Assembly: GCA_017442865.1 (NCBI GenBank)
Contig: JAFRXK010000063.1
Location: 1 to 37,167 of the forward strand
Source: Lachnospiraceae bacterium
GTDB taxonomy: Bacteria > Bacillota > Clostridia > Lachnospirales > Lachnospiraceae
Reading direction: 5' to 3'
Length of the DNA: 37,167 nt
Shown here piece after piece: positions 1 to 9,338 of this stretch. The translations under genes and the position numbers were made by a program. Within the stretch, counting starts at the first letter, position 1. The number at the start of each line of letters is the position of its first letter. The notes below the pieces were generated by a model. The model saw only the letters and a program-made list of their open reading frames with translations, was not told the DNA's origin and searched no databases.

Positions 1-110
1 ACTTCAAGGCTATGAGAAAGAAGGCTTCAGAGCATCCTTCAGAGGTTATCGGTGAGGAAATCCGTAAGCTTTACAGCTGGAATGGCGAGGATAAGTTAAT
101 CAATAACTAA
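1..110 (+). CDS. C-terminal end of an unrecognised protein (partial)
   Basis: An open frame runs in from the left edge (first full codon at 3) and ends at the TAA at 108-110. The 35 visible residues are hydrophilic and charged, include EEIRKLYSWNGEDKL and end in INN. No family can be named from this tail. A rho-independent terminator follows 40 bp downstream, so this is the last gene of its transcript. The reading frame is convincing because it stays open to the edge and is followed by a terminator, but the length is too short to assign a function. Confidence 0.6.
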   Translation, partial: FKAMRKKASEHPSEVIGEEIRKLYSWNGEDKLINN

Positions 111-151
111 TTAAAGATTTCGATTTAGAGTTTTAATGAATAAATGATTTT

Positions 152-198
152 AGGCTTCTTAAATCCGCTGAGAATAGGGGAGGAGAGAAGCCTTTTTT
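152..198 (+). terminator. Rho-independent terminator
   Basis: The arms AGGCTTCT (152-159) and AGAAGCCT (186-193) pair around an A/G-rich loop and are followed by a run of T. It closes the gene that enters from the left edge. Confidence 0.75.
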
Positions 199-234
199 GT
201 TATCATGATTTTTTCGGAAAGAATAGAAAATTGA

Positions 235-262
235 TTGAATTTTTAAAATGATTTGTTATAAT
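235..262 (+). promoter_or_regulatory. Sigma-A-type promoter of the AbiE-like pair
   Basis: TTGAAT (235-240), a 16-bp spacer and TATAAT (257-262) lie about 90 bp before the start at 353. The -10 is consensus and the -35 has one mismatch. Confidence 0.6.
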
Positions 263-352
263 ATAAATAGCAAAACGTCAGTAAATAATATAAATTGCCG
301 ATATGCTAAAAATATGCGAGAATTACAAGCATGATTTGAGGGTGGTGATATT

Positions 353-1099
353 ATGTTGAAGGATATAGAAAAAGATAAATATTTGCAAAAACTAAAAGAT
401 GATACGAGTTTTTCAAGAAGTGATTTGTTGGAAGCTATGAATTCATGTGGTATTGAAATCAGCGATGCATCTTTTAAAGTGGAGCTGCAGCAGCTTTTGA
501 ATAGCGGTGCTATTGCAAGAGTAGGAAGGAATGCTTATTGCGTGGCAGAGCAGGGGGCGAATCTTTATCATTATGATTATTCGCAAAAAGCTGAGGAGCT
601 TGCAGATGTCATCATGGAAAATCATCCGTATTTGAATTTTACGATAATGGAGCTGCGCCAGTTAAATGAATTTACCAACCATCAGTTTGCACACAATGTA
701 TATTTTGTGGCAGTGGAGGATGATTTGGGTGAGTTTGTGTTTGATACGCTAAAGAGCCATTATCCTGGCATGGTGCTGATTAATCCTACACCGGATATTT
801 ATCATCAATACTGGTATGACGATATGATTGTAATTCAAAAGCTCGTTACGGAAGCTCCTATGGGGCAGAAGAAAGGCTGGCATACACGTATAGAGAAGCT
901 TTTAGTTGATATCATGGCGGACAAGATACTTTGCAGCAGCATTAGTCATGCAGAATATCCTGAGATTTTTACGGATGCGTTCGGAAAATATATTATTGAC
1001 GAAAGTTGCATGTTCCGATATGCAAAAAGGCGTGGAGCATCTGACCGGATGAGAAGGTTTATAGTGTATGAAACAGGGATTAGATTGAGACTGGGGTAG
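353..1099 (+). CDS. AbiEi-like / DUF6577-type antitoxin-like protein
   Basis: The 248-residue protein is probably the antitoxin or regulator of a type IV, AbiE-like toxin-antitoxin pair. Residues about 18-65 read as a winged helix: a helix (SRSDLLEAMNSCG), then a helix and wing ending in GAIARVGRNAYCV. This matches the N-terminal layout of AbiEi-like proteins. The rest is a mixed alpha/beta region with conserved-looking aromatics (IYHQYWYDD) and a basic C-terminus. The start is supported by GAGGGTGGTGA at 338-348. Its stop lies 2 bp before the ATG of the nucleotidyltransferase gene, so the two are almost certainly co-translated. The DUF6577 label is from memory of proteins that sit beside AbiEii genes in Firmicutes. 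Antitoxin activity is inferred from the gene pair. Confidence 0.72.
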   Translation: MLKDIEKDKYLQKLKDDTSFSRSDLLEAMNSCGIEISDASFKVELQQLLNSGAIARVGRNAYCVAEQGANLYHYDYSQKAEELADVIMENHPYLNFTIMELRQLNEFTNHQFAHNVYFVAVEDDLGEFVFDTLKSHYPGMVLINPTPDIYHQYWYDDMIVIQKLVTEAPMGQKKGWHTRIEKLLVDIMADKILCSSISHAEYPEIFTDAFGKYIIDESCMFRYAKRRGASDRMRRFIVYETGIRLRLG

Positions 1100-1101
1100 A
1101 A

Positions 1102-2154
1102 ATGCTTAGAAAAGAAAATTTTACTGAAAATCATATACGTAAGATACAATATAAAAGCAAGAAAGATCCTATGCTTATAGAACGAACGATATATGCATTT
1201 GGTTTGTTGGAAGCAATTGCAAAGACAGGCATGCCGTTTATATTTAAGGGTGGCACCTGCCTGATGCTTCTTATAAGCAAGCCGTACAGATTATCAACAG
1301 ATATTGATATTGTGGTTGAACCGGGAACGGATGTTGTTAAGTATATTGAAAAAGCATCAAAGATTTTTCCGTTCATAAAATATGAAGAGAATAAACGCAT
1401 CGGAAAGAATAATATTGAAAAACAACATTTTAAATTTACATATTATTCGCCAATTAGCGGTAAAGAATTTTATATTCTCTTAGATGTTTTATTCGAACAC
1501 AATCATTATGCAAAATTAGAAAATAAAATTATAAAAAATGAACTCCTTATAACAGATGAAGATAATATCTATATCTGTGTTCCGAGTATAGAGTGTATTC
1601 TTGGGGATAAAATGACTGCGTTCGCACCGCATACAACAGGAATACCTTTAAATGAGGGCAAGAATATGGAAGTAATGAAACAATTTTATGATGTTTCGGT
1701 TTTGCTGGATTATTATCAAAACTTTGAGGATGTGAAGAATACATATAATATGATTGCACTGTCCGAGATAAGATATAGAGGCATCGAGTGTACACCTTTA
1801 AATTGTATAGAAGATACATTTGATGCCTCATTATGTATTGCATCACGTGGAAAGTGTTTTATTAGTGATTATCCGGCATATGTATCTGGCATAAGGGATT
1901 TGAAAGGACATATATATTCTGAAAAATACAGCCCGGAGATTGCTGTAGGGGACGCAGCAAAAATCGCATATATGTCGGTATGTCTTATGTATGATACAGA
2001 ATTTGAGAAGGTAGCAGATTATAGAGCATACACAAATGATAGGTTATCGCAGAAGGATTTGATTCATACAAAATATTTGAGAAAGGCAAATCCGCAAGCA
2101 TATGCATACATGATTAAGACGGATAGAATTTTGAAGGAATATAGAATTTTGTGA
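1102..2154 (+). CDS. Nucleotidyltransferase, AbiEii/AbiGii toxin family
   Basis: The 350-residue protein has the nucleotidyltransferase-fold signature of AbiEii/MenT-type toxins: KGGT with G50-G51-T52, followed by RLSTDIDIVV with metal-binding acidic residues D67 and D69. Known members of this superfamily inhibit growth by transferring nucleotides to RNA or protein targets; the target here cannot be read. It follows the AbiEi-like gene by 2 bp and is closed by a strong hairpin terminator, so the two form a self-contained module behind their own promoter. A role in phage abortive infection or plasmid-type stabilisation is family knowledge, not shown here. The C-terminal half (about 200-350) is less recognisable. 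Confidence 0.82.
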   Translation: MLRKENFTENHIRKIQYKSKKDPMLIERTIYAFGLLEAIAKTGMPFIFKGGTCLMLLISKPYRLSTDIDIVVEPGTDVVKYIEKASKIFPFIKYEENKRIGKNNIEKQHFKFTYYSPISGKEFYILLDVLFEHNHYAKLENKIIKNELLITDEDNIYICVPSIECILGDKMTAFAPHTTGIPLNEGKNMEVMKQFYDVSVLLDYYQNFEDVKNTYNMIALSEIRYRGIECTPLNCIEDTFDASLCIASRGKCFISDYPAYVSGIRDLKGHIYSEKYSPEIAVGDAAKIAYMSVCLMYDTEFEKVADYRAYTNDRLSQKDLIHTKYLRKANPQAYAYMIKTDRILKEYRIL

Positions 2155-2160
2155 TAAAAA

Positions 2161-2209
2161 AGGCTTTTGCAAAATAGAGAATCGTCTCTGTTAAGCAAAA
2201 GTCTTTTTC
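2161..2209. terminator. Bidirectional terminator between convergent genes
   Basis: AGGCTTTTGC (2161-2170) pairs with GCAAAAGTCT (2195-2204), with a second small AGAGA/TCTCT stem inside the loop. The stem is flanked by A5 on the left and T-rich sequence on the right, so it can stop both the toxin transcript (+) and the epimerase transcript (-). Confidence 0.8.
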
Positions 2210-2227
2210 ATCATTGGTCAGTTCGGA

Positions 2228-3106
2228 TTACAGCAGCGTCATCTTAAACGTAAATTCCTCTGATTCTCCCGGCGCAAGTATCCTTATGCCTCTTTTTTCT
2301 TCAAATACGTCTGACTCGTCTGAGCAGGTGGCAAGGCCAATCCAAGGCTCCAGTGCGACAAACGGAGCTTTCTCGCTTGCCGACCAGATGAGCAGATATG
2401 TAAAGTCGCTGAAGTCAAAGCCTACGCCACGGCCGCTTCTTTTGCTGATGAGCGTTACCTTGCGTGAGTTGAGATTTAAGAAATTCATTGAATCATTTGC
2501 AAAAAGCTCATGCTTAAGAGGGAGAGTGTCGGTGTTGTCGAGGATGAGCTTTTCGTGCTCGACATCCATAAGCCCCGTTTCCTTGTCAGGATAAATTGCG
2601 TATGCATTTTCAATCTTGTCAAATTTAATTTCGTAGTCGGTAAAGTCCTCGCCCTCGGTGATAGGACAGTTGAAGGCAGGGTGTCCGCCGATTGTAAACG
2701 GAAGTCCCTCGCTTCCGGTATTGATAACGGTGTATTTGTTTGAAACGGTGCTGCCGCTTATCGTGTAGGTGATTCGAAGCTCAAAATCAAAAGGAAAACG
2801 AGCCAGGGTTTCGTCATTTGATTTAAGTGAAAATGTTATTGAGTCATCAGTCTGTCTGAACACAGAAAACTCCTGCTTTCTGGCAACGCCGTGGCGCTCC
2901 ATGCATACAGGCTTGCCGAGAGCGACAGCTTTTTTATTGCGAAGTGAGCCGCACATAGGGAAAAGCACAGGAGCCTGTCCCTTCCAGTGCGCAGGGTCTG
3001 CCTGCCAGAGATATTCGGTGCCGTCAGCGGTTTTGAGGGAATTGAGCTCGCCGCCAAAGGTATTTGTTACGATAGTAATGTCATCATTTTTAAGTGTAAT
3101 CTGCAT
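2228..3106 (-). CDS. Aldose 1-epimerase family protein
   Basis: The 292-residue protein is related to galactose mutarotase and the LacX/YeaD branch, which interconvert the alpha and beta anomers of aldoses. It shows the family landmarks in order: FGGELNSL near the N-terminus, [14 protein letters not shown], the GGHPAFNCP segment with the catalytic-type histidine, and a C-terminal ALEPWIG. Substrate cannot be told from sequence. An ATG exists four codons upstream (3118), but the GGAGG at 3116-3112 overlaps it and is 5 nt before the ATG at 3106, so the start at 3106 (MQITLKNDD) is preferred. The gene is monocistronic and convergent with the AbiE-like pair. Confidence 0.85.
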   Translation of the reverse strand: MQITLKNDDITIVTNTFGGELNSLKTADGTEYLWQADPAHWKGQAPVLFPMCGSLRNKKAVALGKPVCMERHGVARKQEFSVFRQTDDSITFSLKSNDETLARFPFDFELRITYTISGSTVSNKYTVINTGSEGLPFTIGGHPAFNCPITEGEDFTDYEIKFDKIENAYAIYPDKETGLMDVEHEKLILDNTDTLPLKHELFANDSMNFLNLNSRKVTLISKRSGRGVGFDFSDFTYLLIWSASEKAPFVALEPWIGLATCSDESDVFEEKRGIRILAPGESEEFTFKMTLL

Positions 3107-3143
3107 TTTATCCTCCATTTATGATAAAAAAATTAATATCTAT

Positions 3144-3172
3144 TTGAATTATAGCATAATCAGTGATACAAT
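3144..3172 (+). promoter_or_regulatory. Promoter of leuCD
   Basis: TTGAAT (3144-3149), a 17-bp spacer and TACAAT (3167-3172) lie about 70 bp before leuC. The short leader shows no attenuator or T-box that I can see. Confidence 0.55.
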
Positions 3173-3242
3173 CAATACAATAAAAAGATATAAAGTATTA
3201 AACAATTATCTAACAACCAAAAGGCTTAAGGAGGAAAACACT

Positions 3243-4505
3243 ATGGGAATGACTATGACCCAGAAGATTCTTGCAGCACATGCAGGACTTACCGAGGTTA
3301 AGGCAGGACAGTTAATTGAGGCTGATTTGGACCTCGTATTAGGAAATGACATTACTTCTCCGGTTGCTATCCATGAGATGGACAACAAGATGGATAAGAA
3401 GACAGTATTTAATAAAGACAAGATTGCACTTGTTATGGATCACTTTGTACCGAACAAGGATATCAAGTCGGCAGAGCACTGCAAATGCGTAAGACAGTTT
3501 GCAACAAAGCATGATATTACAAATTTCTTTGATGTAGGACAGATGGGTATCGAGCATGCGCTTTTACCTGAGAAAGGTCTTGTTGTGGCAGGCGACGTGG
3601 TAATCGGCGCAGATTCACACACATGTACATACGGTGCGTTGGGCGCATTTTCAACAGGCGTCGGAAGCACTGATATGGCAGCCGGCATGGCAACGGGCAA
3701 GGCCTGGTTTAAGGTGCCTTCAGCGATTAAGGTAGTGCTTACAGGCAAGCCTTCAAAGTGGATTTGCGGTAAGGATGTTATCCTTCATCTTATTGGCAGG
3801 ATTGGCGTAGACGGCGCACTTTATAAGTCACTTGAGTTTACGGGCGACGGCGTTGCAAACCTTTCAATGGATGACAGATTTACCATTTCAAACATGGCTA
3901 TTGAGGCAGGCGGAAAGAATGGTATCTTCCCTGTAGATGAGAAGACAATAGAGTATATTAAAGAGCATTCTGCAAGAGAGTTCAAGGTATATGAGGCAGA
4001 TGCAGACGCAGAATATGAGCAGGAGATTACTATTGATTTATCAACACTTAAGTCAACGGTGGCATTTCCTCATCTTCCGGAGAACACAAGAACAATTGAT
4101 GAGGTTCCTGAGATTGCAATAGACCAGGTTGTTATCGGTTCATGTACAAACGGACATATCGAGGATTTAAGAACAGCCGCTGAGATTTTAAAGGGCAGAA
4201 AGGTTGCCAAAAATGTACGTGCAATCATCATTCCTGCAACCCAGACAATTTATCTTCAGGCAATTGAGGAAGGTCTGGTTAAGACATTTATTGAGGCGGG
4301 AGCAGTTGTAAGCACACCTACCTGCGGACCATGCCTTGGCGGATACATGGGCATCCTTGCAGAGGGCGAGAGATGCGTGTCCACAACAAACCGTAATTTC
4401 GTAGGACGTATGGGACATGTTACATCTGAGATTTATCTTGCAAGCCCGGCTGTTGCCGCTGCAAGCGCCGTTACAGGCAGAATTTCAGGACCGGAAGAAT
4501 TATAG
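3243..4505 (+). CDS. leuC: 3-isopropylmalate dehydratase, large subunit
   Basis: The 420-residue protein is the Fe-S subunit of isopropylmalate isomerase, which converts 2-isopropylmalate to 3-isopropylmalate in leucine synthesis. It belongs to the short, archaeal/Clostridia-type LeuC class of about 420 residues. Visible motifs are [27 protein letters not shown] with C301, and [11 protein letters not shown] with C361 and C364, the three ligands of the [4Fe-4S] cluster. The start at 3243 follows AAGGAGG (3228-3234). The frame is open far upstream, but that extension runs across the promoter and the start of the divergent gene and is not credible. leuD follows after 14 bp as the partner subunit. 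Confidence 0.95.
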   Translation: MGMTMTQKILAAHAGLTEVKAGQLIEADLDLVLGNDITSPVAIHEMDNKMDKKTVFNKDKIALVMDHFVPNKDIKSAEHCKCVRQFATKHDITNFFDVGQMGIEHALLPEKGLVVAGDVVIGADSHTCTYGALGAFSTGVGSTDMAAGMATGKAWFKVPSAIKVVLTGKPSKWICGKDVILHLIGRIGVDGALYKSLEFTGDGVANLSMDDRFTISNMAIEAGGKNGIFPVDEKTIEYIKEHSAREFKVYEADADAEYEQEITIDLSTLKSTVAFPHLPENTRTIDEVPEIAIDQVVIGSCTNGHIEDLRTAAEILKGRKVAKNVRAIIIPATQTIYLQAIEEGLVKTFIEAGAVVSTPTCGPCLGGYMGILAEGERCVSTTNRNFVGRMGHVTSEIYLASPAVAAASAVTGRISGPEEL

Positions 4506-4519
4506 GAGGATTTCAATTT

Positions 4520-5005
4520 ATGAAAGCACATGGATTGGTTTTTAAATATGGCGACAATGTTGATACAGACGTAATCATACCGGCAAGATATCTTAATTCA
4601 TCAGACCCTGCAGAGCTTGCGACGCACTGCATGGAGGATATTGATAAGGATTTCGTGAAAAATGTTAAGAAGGGCGACGTTATCGTTGCCGACAAGAACT
4701 TTGGCTGCGGCTCATCAAGAGAACATGCGCCGATAGCAATAAAGGCAGCCGGAGTAAGCTGCGTTATTGCAGAGACCTTTGCGCGTATATTCTACCGCAA
4801 TGCAATTAATATCGGACTTCCTATTATTGAATGTCCGGAGGCTTCAAAGGGAATAGAGGCAGGAGACGAGGTTGAGGTGGATTTCGATACAGGTATCATC
4901 TACAATCTTACAAAGGGAACACAGTTTACCGGACAGGCATTCCCTGAGTTCATGCAGAAGATAATTGCTGCTGAAGGACTTATTAATTACATTAACAATA
5001 AATAA
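4520..5005 (+). CDS. leuD: 3-isopropylmalate dehydratase, small subunit
   Basis: The 161-residue protein is the swivelling small subunit that completes the LeuCD isomerase. The start region [21 protein letters not shown] and the substrate-loop motif [11 protein letters not shown] (F61 to P71) are diagnostic of short-type LeuD. The ribosome binding site is AGGAGG, directly after the leuC stop, so the pair is co-transcribed. A long hairpin terminator follows within 25 bp. No leuA or leuB lies nearby, so the leucine pathway is split over several loci. Confidence 0.95.
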   Translation: MKAHGLVFKYGDNVDTDVIIPARYLNSSDPAELATHCMEDIDKDFVKNVKKGDVIVADKNFGCGSSREHAPIAIKAAGVSCVIAETFARIFYRNAINIGLPIIECPEASKGIEAGDEVEVDFDTGIIYNLTKGTQFTGQAFPEFMQKIIAAEGLINYINNK

Positions 5006-5029
5006 AGATAAAAGAATTATTATAAAATT

Positions 5030-5074
5030 GAGTAGGAGGCTGGTCAGTTAATGGCTGGCCTCCTACTCGATTTT
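5030..5074 (+). terminator. Strong terminator of leuCD
   Basis: GAGTAGGAGGC (5030-5040) pairs with GCCTCCTACTC (5058-5068), and the stem continues inward to about 17 bp with two G-T pairs around a GTTAA loop. The T tract after it is short (ATTTTA). Confidence 0.8.
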
Positions 5075-5315
5075 ACCATTTATAGCTAAAAAATGTTGCA
5101 GGGTATTTTGTGTTGTTTTTTGGAATATATGCTGCTATATGGCTTGTATTAACTATAGGTACAAAAATAAAACTATCTAAGATTAATAAAAGATTATTAA
5201 GTAATAATTGACATAATAACGAAAAATAAAAACAATGCTAAAAAAACTATAACGATTAAGTAGAAAAAATCAAGTAAAATACAATAAAAAATATTGATTA
5301 TATATAAAAAACGGT

Positions 5316-5343
5316 TTGAAAATAATATTTCTTGTGTTAGAAT
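5316..5343 (+). promoter_or_regulatory. Promoter of the secreted glycoside hydrolase
   Basis: TTGAAA (5316-5321), a 16-bp spacer and TAGAAT (5338-5343), with an extended -10 TG at 5335-5336, lie 40 bp before the start at 5381. The rest of the gene-free stretch 5075-5315 is very AT-rich, and I see no gene or clear structure in it. Confidence 0.6.
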
Positions 5344-5380
5344 AACAATGAACTATTTTGTTTAAAATGGAGGTTGGGAA

Positions 5381-8300
5381 ATGAAGATTAAAAAGGTACT
5401 TTCAGTTTTACTGACACTTGCACTTGTGCTTTCAATTTTGCCTGAATTGGGATTTACAAAGGCAGTGTCAGACAGCATTGATGCATCTTCAAAGGCAGAG
5501 GCTGCAGGCTATGGCATTGAGCAGCTTGGAAGCGTGGTTGCATCAATGGATACTTCTTCAGGAAGTGTATCACTAAACAATTTAACACTGATTCAGAGCG
5601 GTATTTCAGACTGTGAATATACCTATCAGTGGATATCAGGCAAATATGCGGTTAATATGACAGGGTTTGCGTATTTCACGGCAAATCGTGGCGCAATATC
5701 AAATTCAGACCGCAATCTCATAGTTGAGATTACTTATTATGACAAAGGTCTTGGCTCGCTCAACATGCAGTATAACAGTACATCTGCTGATTATACATTA
5801 AAGCAGGTTCAGCTTACCAATACCAACACATGGCAGAAGACCATTATCGTAATTGATAATGCACAGTTTGCCTACAGGCAGAACGCAGGCGCAGATTTCC
5901 GTGTAAATGGTGCTCCGATAAGTACTATTAAGTTTGCAAAGGGTACTCTTAACCCTGCAAATGAGGCAACTGTAAATGTCAGCGCAAGCAGTTATTCAGA
6001 ATTTAAGGGGAAGACAGTAGCAGGTTATCAGGCATGGTTTACCGCTACAGAGGGCAGAGAGTGGAACAGAACCTTTGATATCTATCCGAATGTTGAGGAT
6101 TATGACCAGAGCCAGCTTGCTCATTCATCATATTCAAACTTAGGAAATGGTGAGCCTGCGCTTTTATTCTCGTCAAACAATGCAAATACAATCAATACGC
6201 ATTTCTCATGGATGCAGCAGTATGGCATTGACGGTGCGGCGGTTCAGAGATTCTCTCCAAACATAACAGGCCGTAACATTATCCTCAACAAAGAGGGAAG
6301 CCACCTTTACAAGATTAAGCAGGCGGCAGAGCAGACCAACAGAATATTCTACATTATGTACGATATCAGCGGCGGCGTTGAAAGCTCATATGTAGAGGAT
6401 ATGAAGTTTGACTGGGTATACAATATTGAGCAGTCACTTGACCTCTTACATTCACCATCATACGCTACAGTTACAAAGAATGGTGTGACAAAGCCTGTAG
6501 TATGTATCTGGGGTCTTGGCGTTGAGGGCAGACCTACAAGCGGTTACAATGATATGATTGACTTCTTCCACAGCCGTGGCTGCTACGTAATAGTTGGTAC
6601 ATCTACAAACTGGAGAGGCGAGCAGTACTTGAATTCATATCTTAAGGCTGATATGATTTCACCTTGGGCTGTAGGTACATACGGCGACAAGAACGGTATT
6701 AATAACAAGGTTAATAATACATATGCGGCAGATATTGCATATCTTAACAGCCGAGGCATTGATTTCTATCCTGTAGTATGGTCAGGCTTCACATGGTGCT
6801 TATGGAACAACGGAAGACCGAATATGATTCCTAGAAATGCTGGTCAGTTTATCTGGGATCAGTTCTACAGCTTAAAGCAGAATCTTGGCACAAATGCGGT
6901 ATATATTGCCATGTTTGATGAATATGACGAGGGTACTGCGATTGCAAAGAACGCAACCGATTATTTTGAGATTCCGACAGACAGATTCTATGTAACATCA
7001 AGTATTGACGGTTACTGGTTATCAAGCGACTTCCAGCTTCGTGTATGCCAGAGCGCAATCAATATGATTAAGGGCAACAGCACACTTCGTGAGACCTGTG
7101 ACGTAGCTCATTCAACAGGACCTATTTATTACAGAAACAGCTTCGAGAAGAAGTATGTTACATGTAAGGAGACACAGTACAACGGTATTTACAATGTTGA
7201 CCCTTGCTTTAAGAATGAGGGCGTGGTTACTACATCAAATGCAAGCATAAGCGCATCAATCGAGCAGGCGAGTGCAAAGACAGGCTCTTATGTTGCAAGA
7301 GTAACAGGAAACGCCGGTTCAAATTCATCAAATGCAGTTTACAGAATTTCAGAGTGTGCGATAAATGTCACAAGCGGCATGAAGCTTTCATACTCAATCA
7401 ACCCTGCAAATTCAGCAGGAAGATATGCTTATGTTGACCTTCTTTGCAGCGACGGCACATACATAAGCTCAAAGGGCTACAGCACAAACGGCACAGCAAT
7501 GGGCACAAGTGCAAAGGGTAATGTAGGTAGCTGGACTGATTATACATTCACATTTGGCGACAGCCAGACAGTAGGAAAGAAGATAGTTGCAGTCGTACTC
7601 AGACAGAGTGGCGCATCAGGCAGCTACACAGCATCATTTGATAACGTTATTATTTCAGATAATGGTGGAAATACTCCTGTAGTTGAGACTGTAACAGTTA
7701 CATTTAAGAACGGAAACAATACCGTAGAGTCTTACACAATCAACAAGGGCGCATCAATTTCTGCATTCCCTGAGATTGCAGCAGAGGACGGAAAGATTTT
7801 CGCAGGCTGGTACACACAGAATGTTACACTTAACAGTGTATCGGCAGTAAACAGCGCAGCTAACAAGGTTGCCACACTCGGCGCGGTAAATGAAAACAAG
7901 ACATACTATGCAGGCTGGATTAACATTGGTACAGTTTCAAAGGATGCAAAGGATTCCTATGCATCAGGCTCAACAGTAAGCGAATTTGAGCTTATGGGCG
8001 TACAGGTTAGAATCACTAATCCTTCAGGACTTAGATTTATCACAAGAATAAGCGACAAGCTTGTTGGCGAGATTCAGGCACTCAATGGCAGCAATGCTTC
8101 ACTCAGACCATCTTCAGCAAATGCCAAGGGCATCGGTTATGGTACTGTTACAATCCTTGCATCAAAGCTTAACGGCACACTTGTAAAGGATGAGTCGGCT
8201 ACAACAGTAGCAAAGGGTGCAGTTGTTTGTCCTGCAGTTTCAAACTTCATGGATTATGATGGATATGTACTTTACACCTGCGTGGTAAAGGGTATTCCGG

Positions 8301-8524
8301 TTAAGAATTACAAGAGTGATATTGCTGCAAGACCTTACATCACATACAAGGATGCAAATGGCACTACACGCACATATTATATCACCGAGGTTGGCACTGC
8401 AAGCGCAGGCGGCGGATACAAGACAAGCATTTACAATGCAGCTCAGGCTATGATAAACACAGCAGGTACAGATGCTGCAACAAGAAGCTGGCTTCAGACA
8501 AATATTATTAACGCTGCAAATTAA
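5381..8524 (+). CDS. Secreted multidomain GH99-like (GH71/99 clan) glycoside hydrolase
   Basis: The 1047-residue protein starts with a signal peptide: a basic N-terminus (MKIKK), a hydrophobic core and a likely cut near residue 27-30. An N-terminal beta-rich module (about 40-195) follows, then a catalytic region (about 205-560) of the GH99-like type. It opens with AGYQAWFTATEGREWNR and contains MFDEYDEGTAI (E514 and E517). This aligns with the E-x-x-E pair of GH99 endo-alpha-mannosidases and mannanases (family form NEWHEG). After it come a carbohydrate-binding-like beta-sandwich (about 600-755), a Listeria-Bacteroides repeat (about 770-848, with IFAGWYT and TYYAGW) and a C-terminal domain with SGLRFITRIS. 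No LPXTG motif or membrane anchor is visible. Action on alpha-mannan-like glycans is inference. SD is GGAGG at 5369-5373. Confidence 0.8.
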   Translation: MKIKKVLSVLLTLALVLSILPELGFTKAVSDSIDASSKAEAAGYGIEQLGSVVASMDTSSGSVSLNNLTLIQSGISDCEYTYQWISGKYAVNMTGFAYFTANRGAISNSDRNLIVEITYYDKGLGSLNMQYNSTSADYTLKQVQLTNTNTWQKTIIVIDNAQFAYRQNAGADFRVNGAPISTIKFAKGTLNPANEATVNVSASSYSEFKGKTVAGYQAWFTATEGREWNRTFDIYPNVEDYDQSQLAHSSYSNLGNGEPALLFSSNNANTINTHFSWMQQYGIDGAAVQRFSPNITGRNIILNKEGSHLYKIKQAAEQTNRIFYIMYDISGGVESSYVEDMKFDWVYNIEQSLDLLHSPSYATVTKNGVTKPVVCIWGLGVEGRPTSGYNDMIDFFHSRGCYVIVGTSTNWRGEQYLNSYLKADMISPWAVGTYGDKNGINNKVNNTYAADIAYLNSRGIDFYPVVWSGFTWCLWNNGRPNMIPRNAGQFIWDQFYSLKQNLGTNAVYIAMFDEYDEGTAIAKNATDYFEIPTDRFYVTSSIDGYWLSSDFQLRVCQSAINMIKGNSTLRETCDVAHSTGPIYYRNSFEKKYVTCKETQYNGIYNVDPCFKNEGVVTTSNASISASIEQASAKTGSYVARVTGNAGSNSSNAVYRISECAINVTSGMKLSYSINPANSAGRYAYVDLLCSDGTYISSKGYSTNGTAMGTSAKGNVGSWTDYTFTFGDSQTVGKKIVAVVLRQSGASGSYTASFDNVIISDNGGNTPVVETVTVTFKNGNNTVESYTINKGASISAFPEIAAEDGKIFAGWYTQNVTLNSVSAVNSAANKVATLGAVNENKTYYAGWINIGTVSKDAKDSYASGSTVSEFELMGVQVRITNPSGLRFITRISDKLVGEIQALNGSNASLRPSSANAKGIGYGTVTILASKLNGTLVKDESATTVAKGAVVCPAVSNFMDYDGYVLYTCVVKGIPVKNYKSDIAARPYITYKDANGTTRTYYITEVGTASAGGGYKTSIYNAAQAMINTAGTDAATRSWLQTNIINAAN

Positions 8525-8623
8525 TATAATGGCGTTTAGACGGCAGGAGATTTGATTTTCTCCGACCGGAACATAATGCTTGAGAAGATAGCCGCAAAAG
8601 CGGCAGAAGATAATTAAATGATA

Positions 8624-8657
8624 AAGGGTACATATCGTATCTGCGGTATGTACCCTT
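8624..8657. terminator. Hairpin terminator between convergent genes
   Basis: AAGGGTACATA (8624-8634) pairs perfectly with TATGTACCCTT (8647-8657). It lies between the ends of the hydrolase gene (+) and the small membrane protein gene (-) and could serve both, although the T tracts are weak. Confidence 0.6.
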
Positions 8658-8662
8658 AAAAA

Positions 8663-9082
8663 TTATTTTTGCTGATATTTCTTCTTGATTATTGCCTGAA
8701 CTGCACCCTGACAGTCGCTTATATATCTGTATTTATATTTTTTGTTCCTAGTCAGTATAGTAATGTTTCCAAGACCATAATCAATACTGTGTGCCGTCAA
8801 TGGATAGAAGCGGGCATCAGTTACTTCACTGATTGGTATTTTTATGTTCTTATGAAGAATCAGGTCACCATTTTCATCCATAATAACAGCGTTCATCGGC
8901 TGCAGAAGATAATCAATAAGCAATATTGCCAAAGCAATCAATAGTATTAAAAACACAAAGTTAGTAAAAAGAATGTAGGAGTATTTTACATAGAAAAATA
9001 CTGCCATACCAATCAAAGCTGCTAAAGTAATTGCGTAAACTGCGCCAAGAACCTTGCTTTTGTAAGCTATAATCGTTTTCAT
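8663..9082 (-). CDS. Small membrane protein with two TM helices and a cytosolic beta-rich domain
   Basis: The 139-residue protein is not recognised. Residues about 12-33 and 36-60 are two adjacent hydrophobic helices. The rest (62-139) looks like a small beta-rich soluble domain (AVIMDENGDLILHKN, then ITEV-type strands and an RYISDC segment) ending in a basic tail (IIKKKYQQK). That order resembles small bacterial PH-like (bPH/YcxB-type) membrane proteins, but this is a guess from topology. The start has AAAGGGATC 6-8 nt upstream. It is monocistronic, with a long AT-rich upstream region at 9083-9270. Confidence 0.6.
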   Translation of the reverse strand: MKTIIAYKSKVLGAVYAITLAALIGMAVFFYVKYSYILFTNFVFLILLIALAILLIDYLLQPMNAVIMDENGDLILHKNIKIPISEVTDARFYPLTAHSIDYGLGNITILTRNKKYKYRYISDCQGAVQAIIKKKYQQK

Positions 9083-9270
9083 AACAGATCCCTTTCTTTT
9101 TTCTTTTCTTCATAATGCTGACTGATATTTTTATTATCGCTAAAATATAATCTATTGCAAGACGTTTACTTTTCTTTATATAAATATATTAATATATATT
9201 TACAATGCAATAAATACTGCAAATTAGCATAATAAAATATTTTATTGTGCGCAGGAGAGTTATTAGAAGA

Positions 9271-9316
9271 ACAAAAGGCGTAAAGCCTTAATAATTTAAT
9301 AAGACCTTACACCCTT
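9271..9316 (-). terminator. Terminator of the ilvA transcript
   Basis: Read on the minus strand, AAGGGTGTAAGGTCTT pairs with AAGGCTTTACGCCTT (one small internal loop), followed by TTTTGTT. It lies just after the small gene downstream of ilvA. Confidence 0.6.
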
Positions 9317-9338
9317 ATACTATATGTTGATGTATATG

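Noticed and set aside
2769..3242. N-terminal extension of leuC upstream of 3243
   Set aside because: It runs antisense through the epimerase gene and across the leuCD promoter. The RBS and family N-terminus fit 3243.
6849..7058. Antisense frames inside the glycoside hydrolase and other large genes
   Set aside because: They have no RBS, unlikely composition, and lie fully opposite strongly supported genes.
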